NCBI GenBank assembly: GCA_903813345.2
Contig: CAIIXF020000012.1
Coordinates: 25,184,184-25,248,183 of the forward strand
Source of the DNA: Owenia fusiformis
Taxonomy: Eukaryota > Annelida > Polychaeta > Sabellida > Oweniidae
Length of the DNA stretch: 64,000 bases
Reading direction: 5' to 3'
Program-made: the position numbers and the translations under genes
In this document: piece after piece, positions 13,680 to 28,397 of the stretch
How the letters are laid out: every line of letters starts with the position of its first letter
How positions within the stretch are numbered: position 1 is the stretch's first letter
Notes under the pieces: model-generated
What the model was told of the DNA's origin: nothing
Database searches by the model: none
The model's input: the letters and a program-made list of their open reading frames with translations, nothing else

Positions 13680-16600
13680 ACGTGCAAGTCCTTTGAAATT
13701 TTGTGAGACGTTTGAATATATATTTTGTAGTATACTCTTGAATGGATTTAATGAATGATGTTCCTGTTCGTGATATATTTTATATCTAATTCGTCTTAAA
13801 TCTATGATGCAGTTTGTGCTCTGGAGGAAATGTCAATTTTCGGACCAGTCTTACGTAATGCTGGTGGCAGCATGATATTTGTTATTTAGTTAGATGCTTC
13901 AGGATACATTTTTACATTTGCCCTACCGAGGACTTGTTGATTTGTCATTCAATTCGTGACATATTGAGTATCTAATTTGTCATACAAATCTGATTTACTT
14001 TGGGTTATGTACGAAATGTCAATTTTCGGACCAGCTGTACATCGCACTGGTAGCAGCGACTAGTTTGATATATTGTGAGACGTTTATGTATATATTTTTA
14101 CGTTTGCCAAAGGAGGGATGTATCGATTGACTTCTCTGTTAGGGGGATATATAATATCCAATTCGTCTTAAATCGCTTATGCAATTTGCTCTCTTGACGA
14201 AATGTCAATTTTCCGACCAGTCGTACGTCACACTGGTACATGCCAGTCCTTTGCAATTTTGTGAGACGTTTAAGTATATATTTTGGAGTATGCTCTTGAA
14301 TGGATTTAATGAATGATGTTCCCGTTCGTGATATATTTTATATCTAATTCGTCTTAAATCTATGATGCAGTTTGTGATCTAGAGGAAATGTCAATTTTCG
14401 GACCAGTCGTACGTAACGCTGGTGGCAGCATGATATTTGTTATTTAGTGAGATGTTTCAAGATACACTTTTACATTTGCTCAACCGAGGACTTGTTGATT
14501 GGTCATTCTATTCGTGACATATGGAGTATCTAATTTGTCATACAAGTCTGATTTACTTTGGGCTATGTACGAAATGTGAATTTTCGGACCAGCTGTACAT
14601 CGCACTGGTAGCAGCGACTAGTTTGATATATTGTGAGACGTTTATGTATATATTTTTACGTTTGCCAAAGGAGGGATGTATCGATTGACTTCTCTGTTAG
14701 GGGGATATATAATATCCAATTCGTCTTAAATCGCTTATGCAATTTGCGCTCTTGACGAAATGTCAATTTTCCGACCAGTCGTACGTCACACTGGTACATG
14801 CCAGTCCTTTGCAATTTTGTGAGACGTTTAAGGATATATTTTGGAGTATGCTCTTGAATGGATTTAATGAATGATGTTCCCGTTCGTGATATATTTTATA
14901 TCTAATTCGTCTTAAATCTATGATGCAGTTTGTGCTCTGGAGGAAATGTCAATTTTCGGACCAGTCGTACGTAACGCTGGTGGCAGCATGATATTTGTTA
15001 TTTAGTGAGAAGTTTTAGGATACATTTTTACATTTGCCCTACCGAGGACTTGTTGATTGGTTATTCTATTCGTGAGATATTGAGTATCTAATTCGTCATA
15101 CAAGTCTGATTTACTTTGGGCTATGTACGGATCTTAATTTTCGGACCAGCTGTACATCGCGCTAGTAGCAGCGATTAGTTTGATATATTGTGAGACGTTT
15201 ACGTATATATTTTTACGTTTGCCAAAGGAGGGATGTATCGATTGACTTCTCTGTTAGGGGGATATATAATATCCAATTCGTCTTAAATCGCTTATGCAAT
15301 TTGCGCTCTTGACAAAATGTCAATTTTCCGACCAGTCGTACGTCACACTGGTACTTGCAAGTCCTTTGAAATTTTGTGAGACGTTTGAATATATATTTTG
15401 TAGTATACTCTTGAATGGATTTAATGAATGATGTTCCTGTTCGTGATATATTTTATATCTAATTCGTCTTAAATCTATGATGCAGTTTGTGCTCTGGAGG
15501 AAATGTCAATTTTCGGACCAGTCGTACGTAATGCTGGTGGCAGCATGATATTTGTTATTTAGTTAGATGCTTCAGGATACATTTTTACATTTGCCCTACC
15601 GAGGACTTGTTGATTTGTCATTCAATTCGTGACATATTGAGTATCTAATTTGTCATACAAATCTGATTTACTTTGGGTTATGTACGAAATGTCAATTTTC
15701 GGACCAGCTGTACATCGCACTGGTAGCAGCGACTAGTTTGATATATTGTGAGACGTTTATGTATATATTTTTACGTTTGCCAAAGGAGGGATGTATCGAT
15801 TGACTTCTCTGTTAGGGGGATATATAATATCCAATTCGTCTTAAATCGCTTATGCAATTTGCTCTCTTGACGAAATGTCAATTTTCCGACCAGTCGTACG
15901 TCACACTGGTACATGCCAGTCCTTTGCAATTTTGTGAGACGTTTAAGTATATATTTTGGAGTATGCTCTTGAATGGATTTAATGAAAGATGTTCCCGTTC
16001 GTGATATATTTTATATCTAATTCGTCTTAAATCTATGATGCAGTTTGTGATCTAGAGGAAATGTCAATTTTCGGACCAGTCGTACGTAACGCTGGTGGCA
16101 GCATGATATTTGTTATTTAGTGAGATGTTTCAAGATACATTTTTGCATTTGCCCTACCGAGGACTTGTTGATTGGTTATTCTATTCGTGAGATATTGAGT
16201 ATCTAATTTGTCATACAAGTCTGATTTACTTTGGGCTATGTACGGAATGTCAATTTTCGGACCAGCTGTACATTGCACTGGTAGCAGCGACTAGTTTGAT
16301 ATATTGTGAGACGTTTATGTATATATTTTTACGTTTGCCAAAGGAGGGATGTATCGATTGACTTCTCTGTTAGGGGGATATATAATATCCAATTCGTCTT
16401 AAATCGCTTATGCAATTTGCGCTCTTGACGAAATGTCAATTTTCCGACCAGTCGTACGTCACACTGGTACATGCCAGTCCTTTGCAATTTTGTGAGACGT
16501 TTAAGGATATATTTTGGAGTATGCTCTTGAATGGATTTAATGAATGATGTTCCCGTTCGTGATATATTTTATATCTAATTCGTCTTAAATCTATGATGCA

Positions 16601-18700
16601 GTTTGTGCTCTGGAGGAAATGTCAATTTTCGGACCAGTCGTACGTAACGCTGGTGGCAGCATGATATTTGTTATTTAGTGAGAAGTTTCAGGATACATTT
16701 TTACATTTGCCCTACCGAGGACTTGTTGATTGGTTATTCTATTCGTGAGATATTGAGTATCTAATTCGTCATACAAGTCTGATTTACTTTGGGCTATGTA
16801 CGGATCTTAATTTTCGGACCAGCTGTACATCGCGCTAGTATCAGCGATTAGTTTGATATATTGTGAGACGTTTACGTATATATTTTTACGTTTGCCAAAG
16901 GAGGGATGTATCGATTGACTTCTCTGTTAGGGGGATATATAATATCCAATTCGTCTTAAATCGCTTATGCAATTTGAGCTCTTGACGAAATGTCAATTTT
17001 CCGACCAGTCGTACGTCACGCTGGTACATGCCAGTCCTTTGCAATTTTGTGAGACGTTTAAGTATATATTTTGAAGTATGCTCTTGAATGGAATTAATGA
17101 ATGATGTTCCCGTTCGTGATATATTTTATATCTAATTCGTCTTAAATCTTTGATGCAGTTTGTGCTCTGGAGGAAATGTCAATTTTAGACCAGTCGTACG
17201 TAATGCTGGTGGCAGCATGATATTTGTTATTTAGTGAGATGTTTCAAGATACATTTTTGCATTTGCCCTACCGAGGACTTGTTGATTGGTTATTCTATTC
17301 GTGAGATATTGAGTATCTAATTTGTCATACAAGTCTGATTTACTTTGGGCTATGTACGGAATGTCAATTTTCGGACCAGCTGTACATTGCACTGGTAGCC
17401 GCGACTAGTTTGATATATTGTGAGACGTTTATGTATATATTTTTACGTTTGCCAAAGGAGGGATGTATCGATTGACTTCTCTGTTAGGAGGATATATAAC
17501 ATCCAATTCGTCTTAAATCGCTTATGCAATTTGCGCTCTTGACGAAATGTCAATTTTCCGACCAGTCGTACGTCACACTGGTACATGCCAGTCCTTTGCA
17601 ATTTTGTGAGACGTTTAAGTATATATTTTGGAGTATGCTCTTGAATGGATTTAATGAATGATGTTCCCGTTCGTGATATATTTTATATTTAATTCGTCTT
17701 AAATCTATGATGCAGTTTGTGCTCTAGAGGAAATGTCAATTTTCGGACCAGTCGTACGTAACGCTGGTGGCAGCATGATATTTGTTATTTAGTGAGATGT
17801 TTCAAGATACATTTTTACATTTGCTCAACCGAGGACTTGTTGATTGGTCATTCTATTCGTGACATATGGAGTATCTAATTTGTCATACAAGTCTGATTTA
17901 CTTTGGGCTATGTACGAAATGTGAATTTTCGGACCAGCTGTACATCGCACTGGTAGCAGCGACTAGTTTGATATATTGTGAGACGTTTATGTATATATTT
18001 TTACGTTTGCCAAAGGAGGGATGTATCGATTGACTTCTCTGTTAGGGGGATATATAATATCCAATTCGTCTTAAATCGCTTATGCAATTTGCGCTCTTGA
18101 CGAAATGTCAATTTTCCGACCAGTCGTACGTCACACTGGTACATGCCAGTCCTTTGCAATTTTGTGAGACGTTTAAGGATATATTTTGGAGTATGCTCTT
18201 GAATGGATTTAATGAATGATGTTCCCGTTCGTGATATATTTTCTATCTAATTCGTCTTAAATCTATGATGCAGTTTGTGCTCTGGAGGAAATGTCAATTT
18301 TCGGACCAGTCGTACGTAACGCTGGTGGCAGCATGATATTTGTTATTTAGTGAGAAGTTTCAGGATACATTTTTACATTTGCCCTACCGAGGACTTGTTG
18401 ATTGGTTATTCTATTCGTGAGATATTGAGTATCTAATTCGTCATACAAGTCTGATTTACTTTGGGCTATGTACGGATCTTAATTTTCGGACCAGCTGTAC
18501 ATCGCGCTAGTAGCAGCGATTAGTTTGATATATTGTGAGACGTTTACGTATATATTTTTACGTTTGCCAAAGGAGGGATGTATCGATTGACTTCTCTGTT
18601 AGGGGGATATATAATATCCAATTCGTCTTAAATCGCTTATGCAATTTGAGCTCTTGACGAAATGTCAATTTTCCGACCAGTCGTACGTCACGCTGGTACA
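13680..18700 (+). repeat. Nine-monomer higher-order unit, about 1,673-bp period
   Basis: Private variants recur every three trimers. ATCTTAATTTTCGG occurs at 15,131, 16,804 and 18,476. AGGATATATTTTGGAG occurs at 14,831, 16,504 and 18,176. TTCCTGTTCG occurs at 13,761 and 15,434. Copies are mosaics: the third resembles the first in CATTTGCTCAACCGAGG (14.46 and 17.81 kb), while the second has CATTTGCCCTACCGAGG. Confidence 0.85.
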
Positions 18701-21700
18701 TGCCAGTCCTTTGCAATTTTGTGAGACGTTTAAGTATATATTTTGAAGTATGCTCTTGAATGGATTTAATGAATGATGTTCCCGTTCGTGATATATTTTA
18801 TATCTAATTCGTCTTAAATCTATGATGCAGTTTGTGCTCTGGAGGAAATGTCAATTTTCGGACCAGTCGTACGTTACGCTGGTGGCAGTATGATATTTGT
18901 TATTTAGTGAGATATTTCAGGATACATTTTTACATTTGCCCTACCGAAGACTTGTTGATTGGTCATTCTATTCGTGAGATATTGAGTATCTAATTTGTCA
19001 TACAAGTCTGATTTACTTTGGGCTATGTAGGGAATGTCAATTTTCGGTCCAGCTGTACATCGCACTGGTAGCAGCGACTAGTTTGATATATTGTGAGACG
19101 TTTATGTATATATTTTTATGTTTGCCAAAGGAGGGATGTATCGATTGACTTCTCTGTTAGGGGGATATATAATATCCAATTCGTCTTAAATCGCTTATGC
19201 AATTTGCGCTCTTGACAAAATGTCAATTTTCCGACCAGTCGTACGTCACACTGGTACTTGCAAGTCCTTTGGAATTTTGTGAGACGTTTGAATATATATT
19301 TTGTAGTATGCTCTTGAATGGATTTAATGAATGATGTTCCCGTTCGTGATATATTTTATATCTAATTCGTCTTAAATCTATGATGCAGTTTGTCCTCTGG
19401 AGGAAATGTCAATTTTCGGACCAGTCGTACGTAATGCTGGTGGCAGCATGATATTTGTTATTTAGTTAGATGCTTCAGGATACATTTTTACATTTGCCCT
19501 ACCGAGGACTTGTTGATTGGTCATTCAATTCGTGACATATTGAGTATCTAATTTGTCATACAAATCTGATTTACTTTCAATGGGTTATGTACGAAATGTC
19601 AAATTTCGGACCAGCTGTACATCGCACTGGTAGCAGCGACTAGTTTGATATATTGTGAGACGTTTATGTATATATTTTTACGTTTGCCAAAGGAGGGATG
19701 TATCGATTGACTACTCTGTTAGGGGGATATATATTATCCAATTCGTCTTAAATCGCTTATGCAATTTGCACTCTTGACGAAATGTCAATTTTCCGACCAG
19801 TCGTACGTCACACTGGTACATGTCAGTCCTTTGCAATTTTGTGTGACGTTTAAGTATATATTTTCAAATATGCTCTTGAATGGATTTAATGAATGATGTG
19901 TCAGTTCGTGATATATTCTATATCTAATTCGTCTTAAATCTATGATGCAGTTTGTGCTCTGGAGGAAATGTCAATTTCGGACCAGTCGTACGTAACGCTG
20001 GTTGCAGTATGATATTTGTTATTTAGTGAGATGTTTCAAGACACATTTTTACATTTGCCCTACCGAGGACTTGTTGATTGGTCATTTTATTCGTGAGATA
20101 TTGAGTATATTATTTGTCATACAAGTCTGATTTACTTTGGGCTATGTACGGAATGTCAATTTTCGGACCAGCTGTACATCGCACTGGTAGCAGCGACTAG
20201 TTTGATATATTGTGAGACGTTTATGTATATATTTTTACGTTTGCCAAATGAGGGATGTATCGATTGACTTCTCTGTTAGGGGGATATATAATATCCAATT
20301 CGTCTTAAATACCTAATGCAATTTGCGCTCTTGACGAAATGACAATTTTCCGACCAGTCGTACGTCACACTGGTACATGCCAGTCCTTTGCAATTTTGTG
20401 AGGCGTTTAAGTATATATTTTGGAGTATGCTCTTCTATGGATTTTTTGAATGATGTTCCCGTTCGTGATATATCTTATATCTAATTCGTCTTAAATCTTT
20501 GATGCAGTTAGTGCTCTGGAGGAAATGTCAATTTCAGACCAGTCGTACGTAACGCTGGTGGCAGCATGATATTTGTTATTTAGTGAGATGTTTCAGGATA
20601 CATTTTTACATTTGCCCTACTGAGGAATTGTTGATTGGTCATTCTGTTCGTGAGATATTGAGTATCTAATTTGTCATACAAGTCTGATTTACTTTGGGCA
20701 ATGTACGGAATGTCAATTTTCGGACCAGCTGTTCATTGCACTGGTAGCCGCGACTAGTTTGATATATTGTGAGACGTTTATGTATATATTTTTACGTTTG
20801 CCAAAGGAGGGATGTATCGATTGACTTCTCTGTTAGGGGGATATATAATATCCAATTCGTCTTAAATCGCTTATGCAATTTGCGCTCTTGACGAAATGTC
20901 AATTTTCCGACCAGTCGTACGTCACACTGGTACATCCCAGTCCTTTGTTATTTTGTGAGACGTTTAAGTATATATTTTGGAGTATGCTCTTGAATGGAAT
21001 AAATGAATGATGTTCCCGTTCGTGATATATTTTATATCTAATTCGTCTTAAATCTATGATGCAGTTTGTGCTCTGGAGGAAATGTCAATTTTCGGACCAG
21101 TCGTACGTCACGCTGGTGGCAGCATGATATTTGTTATTTAGTGAGATGTTTCAGAATACTTTTTTTACATTTGCCCTACCGAGGACTTGTTGATTGGTCA
21201 TTTTATTCGTGAGATATTGAGTATATTATTTGTCATACAAGTCTGATTTACTTTGGGCTATGTACGGAATGTCAATTTTCGGACCAGCTGTACATCGCAC
21301 TGGTAGCAGCGACTAGTTTGATATATTGTGAGACGTTTATGTATATATTTTTACGTTTGTCAAATAAGGGATGTATCGATTGACTTCTCTGTTAGGGGGA
21401 TTATCGAATTCGTCTTAAATACCCAATGCAATTTTGCACTCTTCACGAAATGTCAATTTTCCGACCAGTCATACGTCACACTGGCACATGCCAGTCCTTT
21501 GCAATTTTGTGAGACGTGTAAGTATATATATTTTGGAGTATGCTCTTGAATGGATTTAATGAATGATGTTCCCGTTCGTGATATATTTTATATCTAATTT
21601 GTCTTAAATCTATGATGCAGTTTGTGCTCTGGAGAAAATGTCAATTTTCGGAGCAGTCGTACGTAACGCTGGTAGCAGCATGACATTTGCTATTTAGTGA

Positions 21701-22192
21701 GATGTTTCAGGATTCATTTTTACATTTGTTCTTCCGAGGACTTGTTGATTGGTCATTCTAGTCGTGAGATATTGAGTATCTAATTTGTCATACAAGTCTG
21801 ATTTACTTGGGGCCATGTACGGAATGTCAATTTTCGGACCAGCTGTACATCGCACTGGTAGCAGGGACTAGTTTGATATATTGTGAGACGTTTATGTATA
21901 TATTTTTACGTTTGCCAAATGAGGGATGTATCGATTGACTTCTCTGTTAGGGGATATATAATATCCAATTCGTCTTAAATACCCAATGCAATTTTGCACT
22001 CTTGACGAAATGTCAATTTTCCGACCAGTCGTACGTCACACTGGTACATGCCAGTCCTTTGCAATTTTGTGAGACGTTTAAGTATATATTTTGGAGTATG
22101 CTCTTGAATGGATTTAATGAATGATGTTCCCGTTCGTGATATATTTTATATCTAATTCGTCTTAAATCTATGATGCAGTTTGTGCTCTGGAG

Positions 22193-22378
22193 GAAATGTC
22201 AATTTTCGGACCAGTCGTACGTAACGCTGGTGGCAGCATGATATTTGTTATTTAGTGAGATGTTTCAAGATACATTTTTACATTTGCCCTACCGAGGACT
22301 TGTTGATTGGTCATTCTATTATGGAGATATTGAGTATCCAATTCGTCATACAAGTCTGATTTACTTTTGGCTATGTAA
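22193..22378 (+). repeat. Reference monomer, type A (186 bp)
   Basis: Type A is recognised by GTACGTAACGCTGGTGGCAGC and later CCGAGGACTTGTTGATTGG. This copy belongs to a sub-variant in which CGTGAGATATTGAG has become ATGGAGATATTGAG, removing stop codons. It is followed directly by type B. Confidence 0.9.
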
Positions 22379-22564
22379 GGAATGTCAATTTTCGGACCAG
22401 CTGTACATCGCACTTGTAGCAGCGACTAGTTTGATATATTGTGAGACGTTTATGTATATATTTTTACGTTTGCCAAAGGAGGGATGTATCGATTGACTAC
22501 TCTGTTAGGGGGATATATATTATCCAATTCGTCTTAAATCGCTTATGCAATTTGCGCTCTTGAC
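22379..22564 (+). repeat. Reference monomer, type B (186 bp)
   Basis: Type B is recognised by ACCAGCTGTACATCGCACT instead of the GTCGTACGT core, then GATATATTGTGAGACG, CCAAAGGAGGGATG and GTTAGGGGGATATAT. The B version of the dyad core is altered (CTGTACATCGC) but keeps the outer ACCAG and CTGGT arms in most copies. Confidence 0.9.
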
Positions 22565-22750
22565 GAAATGTCAATTTTCCGACCAGTCGTACGTCACACT
22601 GGTACATGTCAGTCCTTTGCAATTTTGTGAGACGTTTAAGTATATATTTTAGAGTGTGCTCTTGAATGGATTTAATGAATGATGTGTCCGTTCGTGATAT
22701 ATTCTATATCTAATTCGTCTTAAATCTATGATGCAGTTTGTGCTCTGGAG
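22565..22750 (+). repeat. Reference monomer, type C (186 bp)
   Basis: Type C is recognised by CGTACGTCACACTGGTACATG, GTCCTTTGCAATTTTGTGAG and GAATGATGTTCCCGTTCGTG (TGTGTCC in this copy). The next type A monomer begins at 22,751, so A, B and C measure exactly 186 bp each here. Confidence 0.9.
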
Positions 22751-24098
22751 GAAATGTCAATTTCGGACCAGTCGTACGTAACGCTGATGGCAGCATGACA
22801 TTTGCTATTTAGTGTGATGTTTTGGGATACATTTTTACATTTGCCCTACCGAGGACTTGTTGATTGGTGATTCTATTCTGGAGATATTGAGTATCCAATT
22901 CGTCATACACGTCTGATTTACTTTTGGCTATGTACGGAATGTCAATTTTCGGACCAGCTGTACATCGCACTTGTAGCAGCGACTAGTTTGATATATTGTG
23001 AGACGTTTATGTATATATTTTTACGTTTGCCAAAGGAGGGATGTATCGATTGACTACTCTGTTAGGGGGATATATATTATCCAATTCGTCTTAAATCGCT
23101 AATGCAATTTGCGCTCTTGACGAAATGTCAGTTTTCCGACCAGTCGTAGGTCTCACTGGTACAGGCCAGTGCTTTGCAATTTTGTGAGACGTTTTGTGAG
23201 ATATTTTGGAGAATGCTCTTGAATGGATTTAATAAATGGTGTTCCCGTTCGTGATATATTTTATATCTAATTCGTCTTAAATCTATGATGCAGTTTGTGC
23301 TATGGAGGAAATGTCAATTTTCGGACCAGTCGTACGTAACGCTGGTGGCAGCATGATATTTGTTATTTTGTGAGTTGTTTCAGGATACATTTTTACATTT
23401 GCCCTACCGAGGACTTGTTGATTGGTCATTCTATTCGTGAGATATAAGTATCTAATTTGTCATACAAGTATGATTTACTTTTGGGCTATGTACGGAATGT
23501 CAATTTTCGGACCAGCTGTACATCGCACTGGTAGCAGTGACTAGTTTGATATATTGTGAGACGTTTACGTATATATTTTTACGTTTGCCAAAGAAGGGAT
23601 GTATCGATTGACTTCTCTGTTAGGGGGATATATAATATCCAATTCGTCTTAAATCGCTTATGCAATTTGAGCTCTTGACAAAATGTCAATTTTCCGACCA
23701 GTCGTACGTCACGCTGGTACATGCCAGTCCTTTTCAATTTTGTGAGACGTTTAAGTATATATTTTGAAGTATGCTCTTGAATGGATTTAATGAATGATGT
23801 TCCCGTTCGTGATATATTTTATATCTAATTCGTCTTAAATCTATGATGCAGTTTGTGCTCTGGAGGAAATGTCAATTTTCGGAAAAGTCGTACGTAACGC
23901 TGGTGGCAGCATGATATTTGTTATTTAGTGAGATGTTTCAGGATTCATTTTTACATTTGTTCTTCCGAGGACTTGTTGATTGGTCATTTTATTCGTGAGA
24001 TATTGAGTATCTAATTTGTCATACAAGTCTGATTTACTTTGGGCTATTTACGGAATGACAATTTTCGGACCAGCTGTACATCGCACTGGTAGCAGCGA

Positions 24099-27000
24099 CT
24101 AGTTTGATATATTGTGAGACGTTTATGTATATATTTTTACGTTTGCCAAATGAGGGATGTATCGATTGACTTCTCTGTTAGGGGGATATATAATATCCAA
24201 TTCGTTTTAAATACCTAATGCAATTTGCGCTCTTTACGAAATGTCAGTTTTCCGACCAGTCGTACGTCACACTGGTACATGCCAGTCCTTTGCAATTTTG
24301 TGAGACGTTTAAGTATATATTTTGGAGTATGCTCGTGAATGGATTTAATGAATGATGTTCCCGATCGTGATATATTTTATATCTAATTCGTCTTAAATCT
24401 ATGATGCAGTTTGTGCTCTGGAGGAAATGTCAATTTTCGGACCAGTCGTACGTAACGCTGGTGGCAGCATGATATTTGTTATTTAGTGAGATGTTTCAAG
24501 ATACATTTTTACATTTGCCCTACCGAGGATTTGTTGATTGGTCATTCTATTATGGAGATATTGAGTATCCAATTCGTCATACAAGTCTGATTTACTTTTG
24601 GCTATGTACGGAATGTCAATTTTCGGACCAGCTGTACATCGCACTTGTAGCAGCGACTAGTTTGATATATTGTGAGACGTTTATGTATATATTTTTACGT
24701 TTGCCAAAGGAGGGATGTATCGATTGACTACTCTGTTAGGGGGATATATATTATCCAATTCGTCTTAAATCGCTTATGCAATTTGCGCTCTTGACGAAAT
24801 GTCAATTTTCCGACCAGTCGTACGTCACACTGGTACATGTCAGTCCTTTGCAATTTTGTGAGACGTTTAAGTATATATTTTAGAGTATGCTCTTGAATGA
24901 ATTTAATGAATGATGTGTCCGTTCGTGATATATTCTATATCTAATTCGTCTTAAATCTATGATGCAGTTTGTGCTCTGGAGGAAATGTCAATTTCGGACC
25001 AGTCGTACGTATAACGCTGATGGCAGCATGACATTTGCTATTTAGTGTGATGTTTTGGGATACATTTTTACATTTGCCCTACCGAGGACTTGTTGATTGG
25101 TGATTCTATTCTGGAGATATTGAGTATCCAATTCGTCATACACGTCTGATTTACTTTTGGCTATGTACGGAATGTCAATTTTCGGACCAGCTGTACATCG
25201 CACTTGTAGCAGCGACTAGTTTGATATATTGTGAGACGTTTATGTATATATTTTTACGTTTGCCAAAGGAGGGATGTATCGATTGACTACTCTGTTAGGG
25301 GGATATATATTATCCAATTCGTCTTAAATCGCTTATGCAATTTGCGCTCTTGACGAAATGTCAGTTTTCCGACCAGTCGTAGGTCTCACTGGTACAGGCC
25401 AGTGCTTTGCAATTTTGTGAGACGTTTTGTGAGATATTTTGGAGAATGCTCTTGAATGGATTTAATAAATGGTGTTCCCGTTCGTGATATATTTTATATC
25501 TAATTCGTCTTAAATCTATGATGCAGTTTGTGCTATTGAGGAAATGTCAATTTTCGGACCAGTCGTACGTAACGCTGGTGGCAGCATGATATTTGTTATT
25601 TTGTGAGTTGTTTCAGGATACATTTTTACATTTGCCCTACCGAGGACTTGTTGATTGGTCATTCTATTCGTGAGATATAAGTATCTAATTTGTCATACAA
25701 GTATGATTTACTTTTGGGCTATGTACGGAATGTCAACTTTCGGACCAGCTGTACATCGCACTGGTAGCAGTGACTAGTTTGATATATTGTGAGACGTTTA
25801 CGTATATATTTTTACGTTTGCCAAAGGAGGGATGTATCGATTGACTTCTCTGTTAGGGGGATATATAATATCCAATTCGTCTTAAATCGCTTATGCAATT
25901 TGCTCTCTTGACGAAATGTCAATTTTCCGACCAGTCGTACGTCACACTGGTACATGCCAGTCCATTGCAATTTTGTGAGACGTTTAAGTATATATTTTGG
26001 AGTATGCTCGTGAATGGATTTAATGAATGATGTTCCCGATCGTGATATATTTTATATCTAATTCGTCTTAAATCTATGATGCAGTTTGTGCTCTGGAGAA
26101 AATGTCAATTTTCGGACAAGTCGTACGTAACGCTGGTGGCAGCATGATATTTGTTATTTAGTGAGATGTTTCAGGATACATTTTTACATTTGCCCTATCG
26201 AGGACTTGTTGATTGGTCATTCTATTCGTGAGATATTGAGTATCTAATTTGTCATACAAGTCTGATTTACTTTGGGCTATGTACGGAATGTCAATTTTCG
26301 GACCAGCTGTACATCGCACTGGTAGCAGCGACTAATTTGATATATTGTGAGACGTTTATGTATATATTTTTACGTTTGCCAAATGAGGGATGTATCGATT
26401 GACTTCTCTGTTAGGGGGATATGTAATATCCAATTCGTCTTAAATCGCTTATGCAATTTGCGCTCTTGACGAAATGTCAATTTTCCGACCAGTCGTAAGT
26501 CACACTGGTACATGCCAGTCCTTTGCAATTTTGTGAGACGTTTGAGTGTATATTTTGAAGTATGCTCTTGAATGGATTTAATGAATGATGTTCCCGTTCG
26601 TGTTATATTTTATATCTAATTCGTCTTAAATCTATGATGCAGTTTGGGCACTGGAGGAAATGTCAATTTTCGGAGCAGTCGTACGTAACGCTGGTAGCAG
26701 CAAGGCATTTGCTATTTGGTGAGATGTTTTAGGATACATTTTTACATTTGTTCTTCCGAGGACTTGTTGATTGGTCATTCTACTCGTGAGATATTGAGTA
26801 TCTAATTTGTCATACAAGTCTGATTTACTTGGGGCCATGTACGGAATGTCAATTTTCGGACCAGCTGTACATCGCACTGGTAGCAGCGACTAGTTTGATA
26901 TATTGTGAGACGTTTATGTATATATTTTTACGTTTGCCAAAGGATTGATGTATCGATTGACTTTTCTCTTAGGGGGATATATAATATCCAATTCGTCTTA

Positions 27001-28397
27001 AATCGCTTATGCAATTTGCGCTCTTGACGAAATGTCAGTTTTCCGACCAGTCGTACGTCTCACTGGTACAGGCAAGTGCTTTGCAATTTTGTGAGACGTT
27101 TTGTGAGATATTTTGGAGAATGCTCTTGAATGGATTTAATAAATGGTGTTCCCGTTCGTGATATATTTTATATCTAATTCGTCTTAAATCTATGATGCAG
27201 TTTGTGCTTTGGAGGAAATGTCAATTTTCGGACCAGTCGTACGTAACGCTGGTGGCAGCATGATAATTGTTATTTAGTTAGATGTTTCAGAATCCATTTT
27301 TACATTTGCCCTACCGAGGACTTGTTGATTGGTCATTCTGTTCGTGAGATATTGAGTATCTAATTTGTCATACAAGTCTGATTTACTTTGGGCTATGTAC
27401 GGATCTTAATTTTCGGACCAGCTGTACATCGCGCTAGTAGCAGCGACTAGTTTGATATATTGTGAGAAGTTTACGTATATATTTTTACGTTTGCCAAAGG
27501 AGGGATGTATCGATTGACTTCTCTGTTAGGGGGATATATAATATCCAATTCGTCTTAAATCGCTTATGCAATTTGAGCTCTTGACGAAATGTCAATTTTC
27601 CGACCAGTCGTACGTCACGCTGGTACATGCCAGTCCTTTGCAATTTTGTGAGACGTTTAAGTATATATTTTGAAGTATGCTCTTGAATGGATTTAATGAA
27701 TGATGTTCCCGTTCGTGATATATTTTATATCTAATTCGTCTTAAATCTATGATGCAGTTTGTGCTCTGGAGGAAATGTCAATTTTTGGACCAGTCGTACG
27801 TTATGCTGGTGGCAGTATGATATTTGTTATTTAGTGAGATATTTCAGGATACATTTTTACATTTGCCCTACCGAAGACTTGTTGATTGGTCATTCTATTC
27901 GTGAGATATTGAGTGTCTAATTTGTCATACAAGTCTGATTTACTTTGGGCTATGTAGGGAATGTCTATTTTGGGTCCAGCTGTACATCGCACTGGTAGCA
28001 GCGACTAGTTTGATATATTGTGAGACGTTTATGTATATATTTTTACGTTTGCCAAAGGAGGGATGTATCGATTGACTTCTCTGTTAGGGGGATATATAAT
28101 ATCCAATTCGTCTTAAATCGCTTATGCAATTTGCGCTCTTGACAAAATGTCAATTTTCCGACCAGTCGTACGTCACACTGGTACTTGCAAGTCCTTTGAA
28201 ATTTTGTGAGACGTTTGAGTATATATTTTGTAGTATGCTCTTAAATGGATTTAATGAATGATGTTCCCGTTCGTGATATATTTTATATCTAATTCGTCTT
28301 AAATCTATGATGCAGTTTGTGCTCTGGAGGAAATGTCAATTTTCGGACCAGTCGTACGTAATGCTGGTGGCAGCATGATATTTGTTATTTAGTTAGA
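24099..28397 (+). repeat. 4,299-bp tandem segmental duplication, copy 1
   Basis: Begins at CTAGTTTGATATATTG inside a B monomer and ends at GTTATTTAGTTAGA inside an A monomer. The following copy is offset by exactly 4,299 bp at several anchors (24,476/28,775 and 26,632/30,931). It contains one 207-bp hybrid A/B monomer at its junction with copy 2. Confidence 0.93.

Larger units (their letters stand above)
21400..23540 (+). repeat. Satellite block repeated at about +10,600, copy 2
   Basis: Partner of 10,800-12,940. Small differences include ATAAATGGTGTTCCC against ATAAATGATGTGTCC, so the two copies have diverged or been partly converted. Confidence 0.8.
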
